Assembly: GCA_963971575.1 (NCBI GenBank)
Contig: OZ020611.1
Span: 1,240,001 to 1,304,000 of the forward strand
Source of the DNA: Liopterus haemorrhoidalis
Lineage: Eukaryota; Arthropoda; Insecta; Coleoptera; Dytiscidae
DNA length: 64,000 nucleotides
Direction of reading: 5' to 3'
Shown: positions 10,872 to 20,551 of the stretch, piece by piece
How the letters are laid out: every line of letters starts with the position of its first letter
How positions within the stretch are numbered: the stretch's first letter is position 1
Translations under genes and position numbers: made by a program
Notes under the pieces: model-generated
What the model was told of the DNA's origin: nothing
Seen by the model: only the letters and a program-made list of their open reading frames with translations
Databases searched by the model: none

Positions 10872-11785
10872 ACGGGTGTTTTTTTTAGAGGTATAGAACT
10901 TTAAATTGCAATAAAACAACGATGGATTATTCGATTGACATGAATTTTTTTTTATTCGAAAGATAATCTTGTGGCATTACATTTTAAATATGATTTCTGG
11001 CATATGACCGCCACGGCTGGCTCGGATGTAGTGCAATCTGGACGTCCAATTTTCGATGACTTTTTCCAACATTTGTGGCCGTATATCGGCAATAACACGG
11101 CGAATGTTGTCTTCCAAATGGTCAAGCGTTTGTGGCTTATCCGCATAGACCAATGACTTTACATAGCCCCACAGAAAGTAGTCCAGCGGTGTTAAATCAC
11201 AAGATCTTGGAGGCCAATTCACAGGTACAAAACGTGAAATTAGGCGGTCACCAAATGTGTCTTTCAATAAATCGATTGTGGCACGAGCTGTGTGACATGT
11301 TGCGCCGTCTTGTTGGAACCACAGCTCCTGGACATCATGGCTGTGCATCAATCTTCCATAAAGTGGATGGACACAGATCCAATTCCTGTGCTCGATGGCG
11401 GATGGACTCATTCGGGTCTTTCTCAATGCTACGCTCTACAGTACCAATAGCTTCTTCTGTACGCACCGTACGGCGTCTCTGGGGATGCGAGTTATCAATA
11501 AGAGTAAATGTGGTGTGAAAACGTTCCATGGTTAATCGAATTAACTGCTCTGATGGACGATTTTGTCGACGATAAAATGGACGTAGTGCGCGATACGTAT
11601 TCCGCACAGAACCATTATTTTCGAAATCAAATTGCACTATTTGCAAGCGTTGTTCAGGCGTGAGTCTATTCATGATGAATTGCCAAACCAAACTGAGAAT
11701 AAATCACTTGACAGCTGTTAAATCGGTCGCCATCTTGAACAGTAATGCCAACTTAAAGTTCTATACCTCTAAAAAAAACACCCGT
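10872..11785 (-). mobile_element. Internally deleted mariner-type (DD41D) element
   Basis: Inverted ends (acgggtgttttttttagagg and inverse, about 32 bp) are flanked by TA at 10870-10871 and 11786-11787. At 914 bp it is shorter than a full element of about 1.3 kb. The minus strand encodes the N-terminal and the C-terminal thirds of a transposase in two frames. A deletion removed the segment with the first catalytic aspartate. Confidence 0.9.
10977..11691 (-). pseudogene. Mariner DD41D transposase, deleted and frameshifted
   Basis: The N-terminal frame (11335-11691) carries the helix-turn-helix (TPEQRLQIVQFDFENNGSVR) and the RHRAQELDLCPSTLWKI segment, then breaks at the deletion. The C-terminal frame (10977-11426) has FQQDGATCHT and WPPRSCDLTPLDYFLWGY. 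The spacing between the second and third catalytic aspartates is 41 residues. The first catalytic aspartate region is absent and the two parts are out of frame, so the protein is inactive. SPDL is changed to SCDL. Confidence 0.88.
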
Positions 11786-12615
11786 TATTACTTACGTTTA
11801 CAAAACTCTTATAGACGGTGTTACAGCAATAGCACAATACAAAAAAGAAAAAATAGTGAAAAAAATAAGTGAAAACTTTGGCACACCAAAAATGTTGGAT
11901 TGGAGATGCGAACACTTCAAACGAAATATTTGCAATGACTGAATAATTACACAATTCGTAAAATGTCCCATATTTCCATGTGTTTTAAGAATTTTGGTTA
12001 ACCCCACCTCCGAGCCCTTGTTCCAAAATTAAAACAAGTTTAAAATGTATTTTCGGCAAAGATTAAAGCATTAGACCTATTTATGGTTTAATCCCTTTTG
12101 AATATGACCATAAAATTTTACAACAAATTACCTGTCTATATTGTGTTTTGCATAAAATTATTAACAAATGTGAAGAATGAATTTACACACATTTTAGGTT
12201 TTCAATTATTAAGGTTTTGTAAATATGACCACCGAAAAACCCTTATAAGAAAAATAAATGTATATTAAATAAATTTTTTTAATAAAAATAAATATTTTTA
12301 AAAGAGTTTGAAAAGATTGAAATACCATATATCACATGGTATTGTTAAATTGAAAAGAAATCATCAAATAATACATCAATGTTACAAAATTTATGTAAAC
12401 AAATAATAACTTATTTGATATGTGTTGTTTTCTATTTGTTATTACAGGTTACCACTTGGCGCCAATTTCATATGTATCAATTTTGTGTACTAGTGACAAA
12501 GATAGTAGCTAGTAAATACGTCGACGAGCTAGCTGCTATCCTAGCCCAACTACTGGCAGCTAGTACTCTACTAGCCACAATGTCAACTGTTTACACAGGG
12601 ATAGTGACTAGTTGC
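11786..12615. other. Interior of the 49-bp-TIR element, no gene recognised
   Basis: AT-rich DNA with small frames (for example 12379-12729) that do not resemble known transposases. A local run of ctag-containing words (about 12505-12585) resembles the element's ends. Confidence 0.45.
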
Positions 12616-13164
12616 CAGAGATGGGCGTCTACGCGTAAACTTGAATTTTTGACGTCTACGTGTAAATTTACCGTAGACAGCGTAGAGAAGTGTAGACTGT
12701 GTAGACACGTAGAATCTAGCGTAGAATAATGAAAAAGATGTTATGTAACGTTTAAAAAAATAAAATACCGCCAGTTTTAAGCAACAGAGGCAGTAAAGAA
12801 CTCAAATTTGACAGCTTCCTGATTAAAACAACTACTAACTTTTAATTTTAAATTTACTTTAGTAGTTCATACAGACAGAAACCAAGTAATTTATATTGTC
12901 CATAACAACATACGATTTGTGAGACAACATTTTTGGAAACAATATATGTAATTAGAACTGCATAAAATTGAAATAAACATAAACATTAAAGTAAACTATT
13001 TAAACTATTACCATTCTATTATTTCAAATATTACATTTAAACGTACTGCGCATGTACAGTTTACATTCTACATTCGACACGTAAACAAAGGCATATTCTA
13101 CTTGACATGTTTACGCGTAAAATCTACATTAGTCTACATCATGTATTCTACGCGCCCATCACTG
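12616..13164. mobile_element. hAT MITE with 8-bp target duplication
   Basis: The ends are cagagatgggcg and the inverse of cagtgatgggcg, bounded by ctagttgc at 12608-12615 and 13165-13172. Interior repeats of gtctacgcgtaaa-type words occur near both ends. It is 549 bp and non-coding. Confidence 0.85.
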
Positions 13165-13406
13165 CTAGTTGCTAGTTACTTGCGCTAGTTACTAGCTCTG
13201 TTACTCTACCAATGTAAACCCGGCATAAGGGTTTGTTGGTCATACCTACAAAACCCTAAAAAGATTGGAGACCACAGGTAGGGTATAGAGCAGGGATGCA
13301 TTGACATCTATCGGTAACTTTCAACACTACGCTAAGAACAACAGAGATACCTGTATAGTTTTGGTGTTCAAATAAAGAATTACATTCCTCAAAAAAGTCT
13401 AACAAT

Positions 13407-14176
13407 AGGGGAAACTTCCTAAGTGCCCTGACATCTGGTGGCAATTTGTGAAAGATACGAAAGCCACATTGTTTTGTTTTGTTCAATGGAGAAATACGTG
13501 TTTTTTTTGTTGTTTGTGTTTTATTTTTGTGTACCATGGAAAAAAAAACAATCAATTTTGTTGTGTGCCGCAATGTAAATCGTGAATAATGAAGAATCCT
13601 TCTTAAACATTCCATAATTTACCTAAATCGAAAAAAATATCAATTGAAACGACGTTTGGAGGCAGAGAGAAAGTGGATCGTAGGTTTTTATGGACTCAAA
13701 AACTAAAAATCGGCAAAAATCTAAGCCCATGCAGGCATGTTTGCCCGTTGCATTTTATGGAAAGTGATTTTTTACGTCCAAAAAAAAGACTGAAAAAAAG
13801 CATTTATCGCACCCAAAATTTGTCTAAATCATCAGTTGATATATTAAAAGGCCCTTCTACTTTTTCAGGCAGAGATATTAATTTTTACTAATATATTTAC
13901 CATATTTTAGTTGTTATTATATTGACAGACAGTCAAAAAATTAAAAATACAATGAAAAACTAAAAATACCCTTGAAATTTCTTTAGAATAGTATATTATT
14001 ACATATCTTGTAAATCGTAGATTACCTTTAAATTAAAAAAAAGCTCGGAAAACAGGAAAAATACAACTCGTGTTCATTTTCACCATGTAAACAAATACAC
14101 GAATAACAGTTTAATGTGGGTTTCGAGTGTTCCAGCTTTGCCGCATACGGCGCTGCGATCTTAAAAAGTTTCCCCT
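13407..14176 (+). mobile_element. Non-autonomous element with decayed THAP domain, copy 1
   Basis: An 11-bp perfect inverted end (aggggaaactt) bounds 770 bp, with a possible 2-bp AT duplication. The empty site is seen upstream of copies 1 and 3. Inside, plus-strand reading gives a broken THAP zinc finger: CCVPQCKS near 13556, a SFHNLPK-like stretch, KW, then VCPLHFMESDF near 13738. Stops and a frameshift interrupt it. THAP domains are typical of P-element and Kolobok-type transposases. The short TIR and 2-bp duplication do not settle the class. Confidence 0.8.
13673..13891 (+). pseudogene. C-terminal half of a decayed THAP zinc-finger domain
   Basis: The 72-residue frame includes the second half of the zinc-binding signature (C-x2-H in VCPLHF) and the hydrophobic SDF that usually follows. 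The first Cys pair lies upstream in a different, stop-containing context (about 13554-13570). A homologous frame is at 20563-20778. It is a transposase remnant, not a gene. Confidence 0.7.
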
Positions 14177-14383
14177 ATCGATAGATGGACCACATTTACT
14201 TTCCCTTTTAGGCGTAAACAAACCAATGCGTCCTTGAATCTTCTGACTCATCACATAAATTATCTCTGTAAACATATTTAGATTTTTTTCTAATCAAGTC
14301 GTGTTTAAAAATAGTGTTTGTTAATTTGTAGTGAGTTCCAAATAAAAATTTTAAAAATCAGTTAAAATCGTCTCAAAAAAACC

Positions 14384-15280
14384 ATGAGTGTTCAAATCAA
14401 AACCTTTGACAGTTCAATTTTAGAGTTGTGTTCACGAAATTTAACTCCAAAATTATTAGAATGGAGAAAAAAAGGTGCATCGGGTATTATTGGTGTTATT
14501 GGTGGCTCTCACGACAACTGTGGCGCTCCCTACTTTACCGGCATGGCTGCTTTAAGAACTGGCGCGGATTCCGTTCATATAATGCCTGGAGTACATGATG
14601 CTGCCAACTGTATAAAAACATACTCACCAAATTTACAAGTTCATCCAGCAATAGATTATAAAATATTTAATTTGGATCGAATGAAAATGTGGGTACCAAA
14701 AGTGAAGTTATTAGTTATAGGACCTGGAGTAGATCTGGAAATACCATATTTAATGAAAGATACGCTTAAAGATATTGTTGGAATATGTAAAACTGCCCAA
14801 AAACCTTTAATACTAGATGGAGAAGCAATGATTTATTTAGCTCAGAAACCAGAACTGCTAAAAGACTACCCAGGACTCATTCTAATCCCAAATGAAGAAG
14901 AATACAATCGTTTATTTCACGACAGCAAAGAACCAAACCAACAAATTCTCAAAATGTTCGGTAGTAAATGTGTTGTTTTTAAAAAGGGCGTAACGGATGA
15001 ATTTTATAGTGCTGATTCAAAAGGTTTTGGTCCGAAAGGTGATTCCGGTCGTCGTTGTGATGGACAAGGCGATTTTTTAGCAGGAACTTTGGCTACTTTT
15101 TACTACTGGGCGCTACAACAACGCTACAATCAGGAAAGAGTGTTTTCTGCTTGTTATGCTGCTAGTAAACTAACTAAAGACTGCAATGTACGTGCTTTTG
15201 ATAAATTAGGAAGATCAATGGTCACTACTGACATGATTGATGAAATTGGTAAAGTATTTAAGGAAAATTTTGAAATATAA
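14384..15280 (+). CDS. NAXD: NAXD-like (S)-NAD(P)H-hydrate dehydratase paralog, copy 2
   Basis: The 298-residue single-exon frame is nearly collinear with copies 1 and 3. Ribokinase-fold motifs are GGS at 40-42, GAPYFTG at 47-53, GADSVH at 60-65, IGPGVD near 112 (GPG kept, following LG replaced by VD), DGEAM near 145 in place of DADGL, IPNEEEY (the usual T of TPN replaced by I), FKKG and RRCDGQGD near 223-230. Cofactor repair from NAD(P)H hydrate is the family role. The retained GQGD supports catalysis, while the DADGL loss questions normal nucleotide handling. Start chosen because all three young copies align at this Met. The shared flanks put it under similar control to copies 1 and 3, but a THAP element interrupts its upstream region. 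Confidence 0.94.
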   Translation: MSVQIKTFDSSILELCSRNLTPKLLEWRKKGASGIIGVIGGSHDNCGAPYFTGMAALRTGADSVHIMPGVHDAANCIKTYSPNLQVHPAIDYKIFNLDRMKMWVPKVKLLVIGPGVDLEIPYLMKDTLKDIVGICKTAQKPLILDGEAMIYLAQKPELLKDYPGLILIPNEEEYNRLFHDSKEPNQQILKMFGSKCVVFKKGVTDEFYSADSKGFGPKGDSGRRCDGQGDFLAGTLATFYYWALQQRYNQERVFSACYAASKLTKDCNVRAFDKLGRSMVTTDMIDEIGKVFKENFEI

Positions 15281-15555
15281 TAGACCATATTAGTGTGTCG
15301 TCACATACATGTGCTGCCATCTAACAACGATTGCCTTTGGAATTTTTTGACAGATTTATAATACATGTGTCATTACTTTTGTTACCTTAATTTTATGATT
15401 ATTGCATACATATATGTATATACATTATATTATAATAGAAAATAAATAAAAATGCACTGCTTTATACACATGAAATTCTGAATTTTAGTCAGTTCAATGT
15501 TGAAGACGGAATTTTCAAAAAATTCAGTTCCAACTTTTTAAATTTTGGAAATAAT
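15281..15555 (+). other. Shared 3' module of NAXD copy 2, with polyadenylation signal
   Basis: The homologue of 7470-7735, with the same tagaccatattagtgtgtcg after the stop and an AATAAA near 15443. Homology ends at ttttggaaata, where unrelated sequence (gtctttatacagtcact) follows. Confidence 0.7.
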
Positions 15556-15830
15556 ACCGTCTTTATACAGTCACTCTAATACAGGATACAGTGACTGTAT
15601 AAAGACAGTGTGGCCATACGATGGTCTCATTTTCTATTGGTCGAGCTGAAGTCCGCCATATTTCTTCCAACTTTGTTACAGATTATATATGGTTTACATG
15701 TGTTTAGCTTGTGTTTCAACAGATTTAAGCGATATTTTCAAATAATATACGTATATTTAGACGTTTAATAGTGAATATTGTTGTGTTTGTGATGAGTAAT
15801 GAGTAATGTAGATAATGTAAACTGTGCACA
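15556..15830. repeat. Inverted partner of the segment at 4321-4539
   Basis: It starts with an inverted pair of gtctttatacagtcact and agtgactgtataaagac, then carries the reverse complement of the 4321-4539 segment (tattggtcgagctgaagtcc and following). This is the uninterrupted reference for the insertions at 4547-5266 and 5280-6254. Confidence 0.65.
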
Positions 15831-16099
15831 TATTTTAAATTGTCACAAATTAAAATTAAAAATAATGAAACGTTTTGGTATGTTTAGGTTTAAAATTGCT
15901 GGGAAAAAAAGGCTAAATGAACATAAAAAAAACCAGTAAATCAATGGATGGCTTCACAATTATAAGAAGTATTTACTTTCATTAATTTTAATGTTATTCC
16001 ATGCTGATTTCATTTTATTTTTCACCTGACCATAATTTTAGTTGAATAAATGCATAATTGATAATATATACATCAGTTTTCTTTATTAATATATCATTT
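15831..16099. other. AT-rich stretch, nothing recognised
   Basis: No frames of interest, no clear repeat borders. Confidence 0.4.
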
Positions 16100-16611
16100 A
16101 TACCATGAGTTCAAAAAGAAATTGCATATGGGTTGGCTATGGAAAATAAAAGTAATGTCAACAGAAAGCTTTAGAATTAATTTACTGTCTGAATTAATTA
16201 AATCACTCTTGTTGTCATAAGTTATTTATTGTTACATAAAGCTTGTAGTATACATCAGTGTTTCTCAACCAAAAACGCACCGCGGACCAGTAAAATCTAT
16301 AATTTTCTAACGCGGACCACTAATAATAATTGGTGGTTAATTTTTTGCAAGAAAACAAATATATTTAATGTGCTACTAAATAAATTTTATTTGTCGAAAA
16401 TCACAGAAAGTTTACAAAAAATAAACAAAATATAAATTATTTACATAAAAAATGTGTCTAAAAAAAAAACAAAAAACTGCAAAAAAAAATACGAAAACTT
16501 TCGCGGACCACTAAAATTTTTCTGCGGACCACCTGTTGAGAAACAATGGTATACATTATTTTATTTTTCCATAGCCAACTCTTATGTAATTTCTTTTTGA
16601 ACTCAGGGTAT
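16100..16611. mobile_element. MITE with about 50-bp inverted ends, split by a hAT MITE
   Basis: The ends read taccatgagttcaaaaagaa and continue through ttggctatgga, with an imperfect inverse at 16558-16611. The nested element at 16256-16548 accounts for more than half of the length. Non-coding. Confidence 0.75.
16256..16548. mobile_element. hAT MITE (cagtgtttctcaacc type)
   Basis: The ends (cagtgtttctcaacc, and cattgtttctcaaca inverted) resemble the widespread hAT terminus. The 8-bp duplication gtatacat is at 16248-16255 and 16549-16556. gcggaccac repeats lie near both ends. The frame 16229-16435 crosses the border and is not a gene. Confidence 0.88.
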
Positions 16612-17131
16612 ATAACATGTTCTGCTTATTCTTTTTTAATATGAAAATATCCTTTTTTTTTATATATAAACATGCGTTTTCCCAAAAATTAGAGAAATGT
16701 TGGGTTCTCTAATTTTTATAGAACCTTATCAACATTTTTTCCCTATCTTTTTATTCTAATTCTAATGTCCTGTTTGAACTTGTTTTCTTAAATTTAAAAT
16801 ATTCAAATTAAAATGTTTGAAACTCCCGTTTTTATAAAAAAAAATGTTTTAGTTTTTATAGGTCCTCAAATAAAATTATAAAATAATAAAAACATATCTC
16901 TTATATTTCCTTTCATGTCCTTTTTTAAGAATTTTTTTCATTTGTTTTCTTTTATGTTGCAAACATTTCAAAAAAATACCTTCATCGGTAGGCAATTTTA
17001 ATATTTATCTTAATAAATGTTGAATCATATACATGTTTTTTCTTAACAATAAATTGATATTCACATATACATAAACATAAACACGTAAAACTATTAAAAA
17101 TTTAAGAAATATTATAATATATTAGGATATA
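16612..17131. other. AT-rich stretch, nothing recognised
   Basis: Poly-T and poly-A runs only. A short direct repeat of an aaaatta-gagaa type occurs near 16685 and 16712. No coding signal. Confidence 0.4.
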
Positions 17132-17538
17132 CAGTCTGTTTCAAACGCTTAAGCGGAACTAAATGGGAATTTCGTTCTTTTAGGTTGTCACGACAAGGGA
17201 CCTTGCTTGGGTTATTTCATTTTTCACGTTGCAATGTCAAAATTTAAAATTACAACAATGAAACAATGGAAACGAATGACCTATGTCAAAATTAAATTAT
17301 TTTTTTAATATATTTTAATGACAAAAAAATTAATAAATGGGAAATTTGTATTAAGAATGACACAAAAAATCAAAATATAAAGAAAATGACAATTTAAAAT
17401 GATATTAACCTTAACAAAAAATGTGTATTGTAAGTATGATTTACAAAGCTTAAACAAAACGGTCGAAAAGCACGATTTAAACGATGAAAGTAACTAGATT
17501 GCAAAATTTAGTTCCGCTTAACCGTTTGGAACAGACTG
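17132..17538. mobile_element. TA-flanked 407-bp MITE, copy 2 (intact)
   Basis: Ends cagtctgtttcaaacgctta and the inverse of cagtctgttccaaacggtta, flanked by TA on both sides. Reference for the empty site of the nested insert in the copy at 3254-4320. Confidence 0.92.
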
Positions 17539-17609
17539 TATTAACATTTATTCTATATAACCCAATACAAATCTGGAATAAACATGGCGGCTACAGTTCA
17601 TATGGCCAC

Positions 17610-17930
17610 AATGTCTTTATACAGTCACTGTAATACAGGAGGGATACAACTGACATCTATTGGTAACTTCCAACACTACGCTAGCAACAAATAAAGAATT
17701 ACATTCATCAAAAAATTCCCACAATCGATAGATGGCCCACATTTACTTTCACTTCTAAGCGGAAACAAACCAATGCGTCCTTGAATCTTCTGAGTCATCA
17801 CATAAATTATCTCTGTAAACATATTTAGAATTTTTTCTAATAAAATCGTGTTTAAAAATAGTGTTTGTTAATTTGTAGTGAGTTCCAAATAAAAATTTAT
17901 AAAATCAGATAAAAACATCTCAGAAAAACC
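17610..17930 (+). promoter_or_regulatory. Shared upstream/5' UTR module of NAXD copy 3
   Basis: Uninterrupted homologue of 6263-6569 and of the split module of copy 2. The AP-1-type motif here reads tgagtca (17791-17797), a base change that keeps the TGASTCA consensus. aatcgata is at 17723-17730. It starts with the gtctttatacagtcact motif. Confidence 0.62.
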
Positions 17931-18824
17931 ATGAGTGCTAAATTAACAATGTTTGACAGTTCAGTTTTAGAGTCTTGTTCACGAAATTTAACTCCAAAAT
18001 TATTAGAATGGAGAAAAAAAGGTGAATCGGGTATTATTGGTGTTATAGGTGGCTCTAACGACAACTGTGGCGCTCCCTACTTTACCGGCATGGCCGCTTT
18101 AAAAACTGGCGCGGATTCTGTTCACATAATGCCCGGAGTACCTGATGCAGCCAACTGTATAAAAACATACTCACCGAATTTACAAGTTCATCCACCAATA
18201 GATAATAAAATACATACTTTGGATCGAATGAAAATATGGGTACCAAAAGTGAAGTTATTAGTTATAGGACCTGGAGTAGATCTGGAAATAAAATATTTAA
18301 AATATACGCTTAAAGATATTGTTGAAATATGTAAAACTGCCCACAAACCTTTAATACTAGATGGAGAAGCCATGATTTATTTAGCTCAGAAACGAGAACT
18401 GGTAAAAGACTACCCAGGAATCATTCTAACCCCAAATGAAGAAGAATTCAATCGTTTATTTCCTAACAGCGAAGAACCAAACCAACAAATTCTCGAAATG
18501 TTCGGTAGTAAATGTGTTGTTTTTAAAAAGGGAGTAACGGATGAATTTTACAGTGCTGATTCAATAGGTTTTGGTCCGAAAGGTGATTCCGGCCGTCGTT
18601 GTGATGGACAAGGCGATTTTTTAGCAGGAACTTTGGCTACTTTTTACTACTGGGCGCTACAAGAACCCTACGACCAGGAAAGAGTGTTTTCTGCTTGTTA
18701 TGCTGCTAGTAAACTAACTAAAGATTGTAACTTAAATGCTTTTAATAAATTAGGAAGATCAATGGTCACTACTGACATGATTGATGAAATTGGTCAAGTA
18801 TTTAAGGAAAATTTTGAAATTTAA
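17931..18824 (+). CDS. NAXD: NAXD-like (S)-NAD(P)H-hydrate dehydratase paralog, copy 3
   Basis: This 297-residue single-exon frame is very close to copies 1 and 2. One residue is deleted around YLKYTLKD, where the others read YLMKDTLKD or YLMKDALKD. Motifs include GGS near 40, GAPYFTG near 47, IGPGVD near 112, DGEAM near 144 (DADGL in canonical family members), TPNEEEF near 168, FKKG and RRCDGQGD near 222-229. The reaction expected of the family is nucleotide-dependent dehydration of NAD(P)H hydrate. Flanks match copies 1 and 2 on both sides. No leader peptide or intron. The minus-strand frame 18188-18373 is a shadow. The retained open frame after visible divergence suggests it is still under selection or is very young; a substitution-rate test would separate these. 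Confidence 0.94.
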   Translation: MSAKLTMFDSSVLESCSRNLTPKLLEWRKKGESGIIGVIGGSNDNCGAPYFTGMAALKTGADSVHIMPGVPDAANCIKTYSPNLQVHPPIDNKIHTLDRMKIWVPKVKLLVIGPGVDLEIKYLKYTLKDIVEICKTAHKPLILDGEAMIYLAQKRELVKDYPGIILTPNEEEFNRLFPNSEEPNQQILEMFGSKCVVFKKGVTDEFYSADSIGFGPKGDSGRRCDGQGDFLAGTLATFYYWALQEPYDQERVFSACYAASKLTKDCNLNAFNKLGRSMVTTDMIDEIGQVFKENFEI

Positions 18825-19085
18825 TAGACCATATTAGTTACTCGGCACATACATCTGACAACGATTGCCTTTGGAATTTTTTGACAGATTTAAAATACAT
18901 GTGTCATTACTTTTGTTATCTTAATTTTATGATTATTTTATAAATATATGTACATTATATTATATTAGAAAGTAAATAAAAATGCACTGCTCTATACACA
19001 TGAAATTCTGAATTTTAGTCAGTTCAATAATGAAGACGGAATTTTCAAAAAATTCAGTTCCAACTTTTTAAATTTTGGAAATATT
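18825..19085 (+). other. Shared 3' module of NAXD copy 3
   Basis: It matches the copy 1 and 2 modules, with a small deletion around acatacatctgaca, and has AATAAA near 18975. Homology stops at ttttggaaata. Confidence 0.7.
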
Positions 19086-19507
19086 TTTCAGCAAAAATTT
19101 ACTTTTTCGACGTTAATTAAACAGTCTAATTGAAATACAGAAATGCCAATATTACTTACTAAAATCTATTTTTTTTTGGTTTAGGAGGAACTACATTTTC
19201 AAATCTAGTAACTTTTATAGATTGATTGTAGCCATTGACTCATATAAATAGTCAGCACGCTCTATGTCTTGGCATTAGGTATGTTCGATTTGCATCTTCG
19301 CGTTATACTGCTAAACGCTAGCAGTAAAACGCTGCAGTTAGCAGTTTACTACTAAAAACTGGTTACATACAGCGAGTTTAATTTTCTGTTCGATTTGTTT
19401 ATACGTATAGAATAAGAAGTACGTCTGACGTAAATGTTAAATGTCAAGTCATTAAGACTTGATTAAACAGGAATATCCCTAGCAAAAGAAATATAATGTC
19501 CCAATAA
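19086..19507. other. Unassigned spacer
   Basis: It contains a cluster of gctag/agcag words near 19310-19350 (gctaaacgctagcagtaaaa), somewhat palindromic. No element borders or genes identified. Confidence 0.4.
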
Positions 19508-19682
19508 AATGGAGAAATACCTGTTTTTTTCTTGTTTGTGTTTTATTTTTGTGAATCATGAAAAAAAAAAAACAATCAATTTTGTTGTGTGCTGCAATGT
19601 AAATCGTGAATAAGGAAGAATCCTTCTTAAACATTGCATAATTTAGCTAAATCGAAAAAAATATCAATTGAAACGACGTTTG

Positions 19683-20551
19683 TAGAGATGTTTCAAAATG
19701 AAAAGAGCCACTGCTCTGACGTCATCATGCGCAACCTTGACAATACATTGGCGTGGCAATTATGCATTGTAAATTTATAAGGCGTATTGAGACACTATTT
19801 ATTTTATAGAAAAAATACATTTTACCTTCATGAAAAGTCGTATATGACTTAAATAATTTCAACATAAATTATTTACTTTATATTTAATGTATGTATATTT
19901 ATAATTACAATTAACATGTATATTTATAATATTAAATTAATATTATTAATTAATATAATACTTACTGTATAATTTTCTTAGGACGTTTATGAGAAAAATC
20001 CTGGGTTAATTGAAAATTATAGAACAAAATTTAAAAAACCTGCTTTAATTTATTAAAATAATCCAAATAATATTACAAATAATATATCAAAATAATATTA
20101 TAAACATATTCATAAAATGTATAAATGTAAAAAAAAAGTATCATAAAATACAAGGAAAATAGAATGTGTTATTTACAAAATTACTAGCAGCTACAATAAA
20201 AAATAAAAATATGCAAAAACTATAAATATGAAAGTTTTCTAAACAGGATCAAGGGGATATACTCCATCAGATTCTTCATCAGATTCTTCATCAGATTCTT
20301 CATTAGATTCTTCATCAGATTCACCTGTATTAACAGTAAATGCTAGTGAATCATAAACTTCTGAATTATAAGAAATTATCACACACTAACAAATGTCATA
20401 CAACAGCGTTAGACGTACGTCTATGATGCGTCTATGAAACAGAATATCACTTAAATACACCCCTCCAATATGCAGTTGGACTCGTCTGGACGAATTTTGG
20501 TTTACTGCGCAAGGCAATAGACTGGCTCTTTACAATTTGAATTCACTCTAG
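19683..20551. mobile_element. Insert inside THAP element copy 2, class unknown
   Basis: The borders follow from comparison with the uninterrupted copy at 13407-14176. The ends start tagagatg and (inverted) tagagtga, weakly similar. No clear target duplication. It holds an acidic repeat-coding stretch on the minus strand (20239-20360). Confidence 0.5.
20239..20360 (-). other. Possible terminal exon with DEES repeats
   Basis: Minus-strand reading from a potential acceptor (ag at 20361-20362) gives about 40 residues. It starts near SEVYDSLAFTVNTG, then five repeats of a four-residue acidic unit (DEES/NEES), then DGVYPLDPV and a stop at 20239. The DNA is a tandem repeat of agattcttcatc. Codon-level regularity and a hydrophobic end favour a real C-terminus of some protein, perhaps of a transposon. 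No partner exon was found. Confidence 0.3.

Larger units (their letters stand above)
10485..13225. mobile_element. 2.7-kb DNA element with 49-bp perfect inverted ends, TAA duplication
   Basis: Both ends read tgccgggtttacattggtag and continue as a perfect inverted match for 49 bp. TAA flanks the element at 10482-10484 and 13226-13228. The empty site is seen in the related repeat at about 30372. A 3-bp TWA-type duplication is typical of PIF/Harbinger. No Harbinger transposase or Myb-like protein is seen, so it is either a carrier shell or of another class. Subterminal DNA repeats a ctagt/gctag motif. It contains a mariner (10872-11785) and a hAT MITE (12616-13164). Confidence 0.85.
9500..13260. 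mobile_element. Dispersed repeat (gtgtgaa...cacac family), interrupted copy
   Basis: Sequence at 9505-10484 and 13226-13255 matches 29490-30410. Both start with agtgtgaa and catttcagg and end cctacaaaaccctaaaa. Near-terminal parts are imperfect inverses (ttcagggtttcgcaggta against tttagggttttgtaggta). This copy is split by the element at 10485-13225, and the uninterrupted copy at 30370-30390 gives the empty site. It contains a tRNA-like sequence on the minus strand. Small frames (9562-9783, 9927-10115) look non-coding. Confidence 0.65.
13277..14383 (+). promoter_or_regulatory. Shared upstream module of NAXD copy 2, split by a THAP element
   Basis: Sequence at 13277-13406 and 14177-14383 is homologous to the upstream modules of copies 1 and 3 and is separated only by the insert at 13407-14176. 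The AP-1-type motif tgactca is at 14244-14250. At the right insertion border tatcgata (14176-14183) forms a perfect DRE-type motif, partly made from the transposon end. The insertion sits about 205 bp before the start codon, so proximal promoter DNA is probably retained. Confidence 0.6.

Noticed and set aside
13256..13615. 119-residue minus-strand frame
   Set aside because: It spans the border of the THAP element insertion and so cannot be an old gene.
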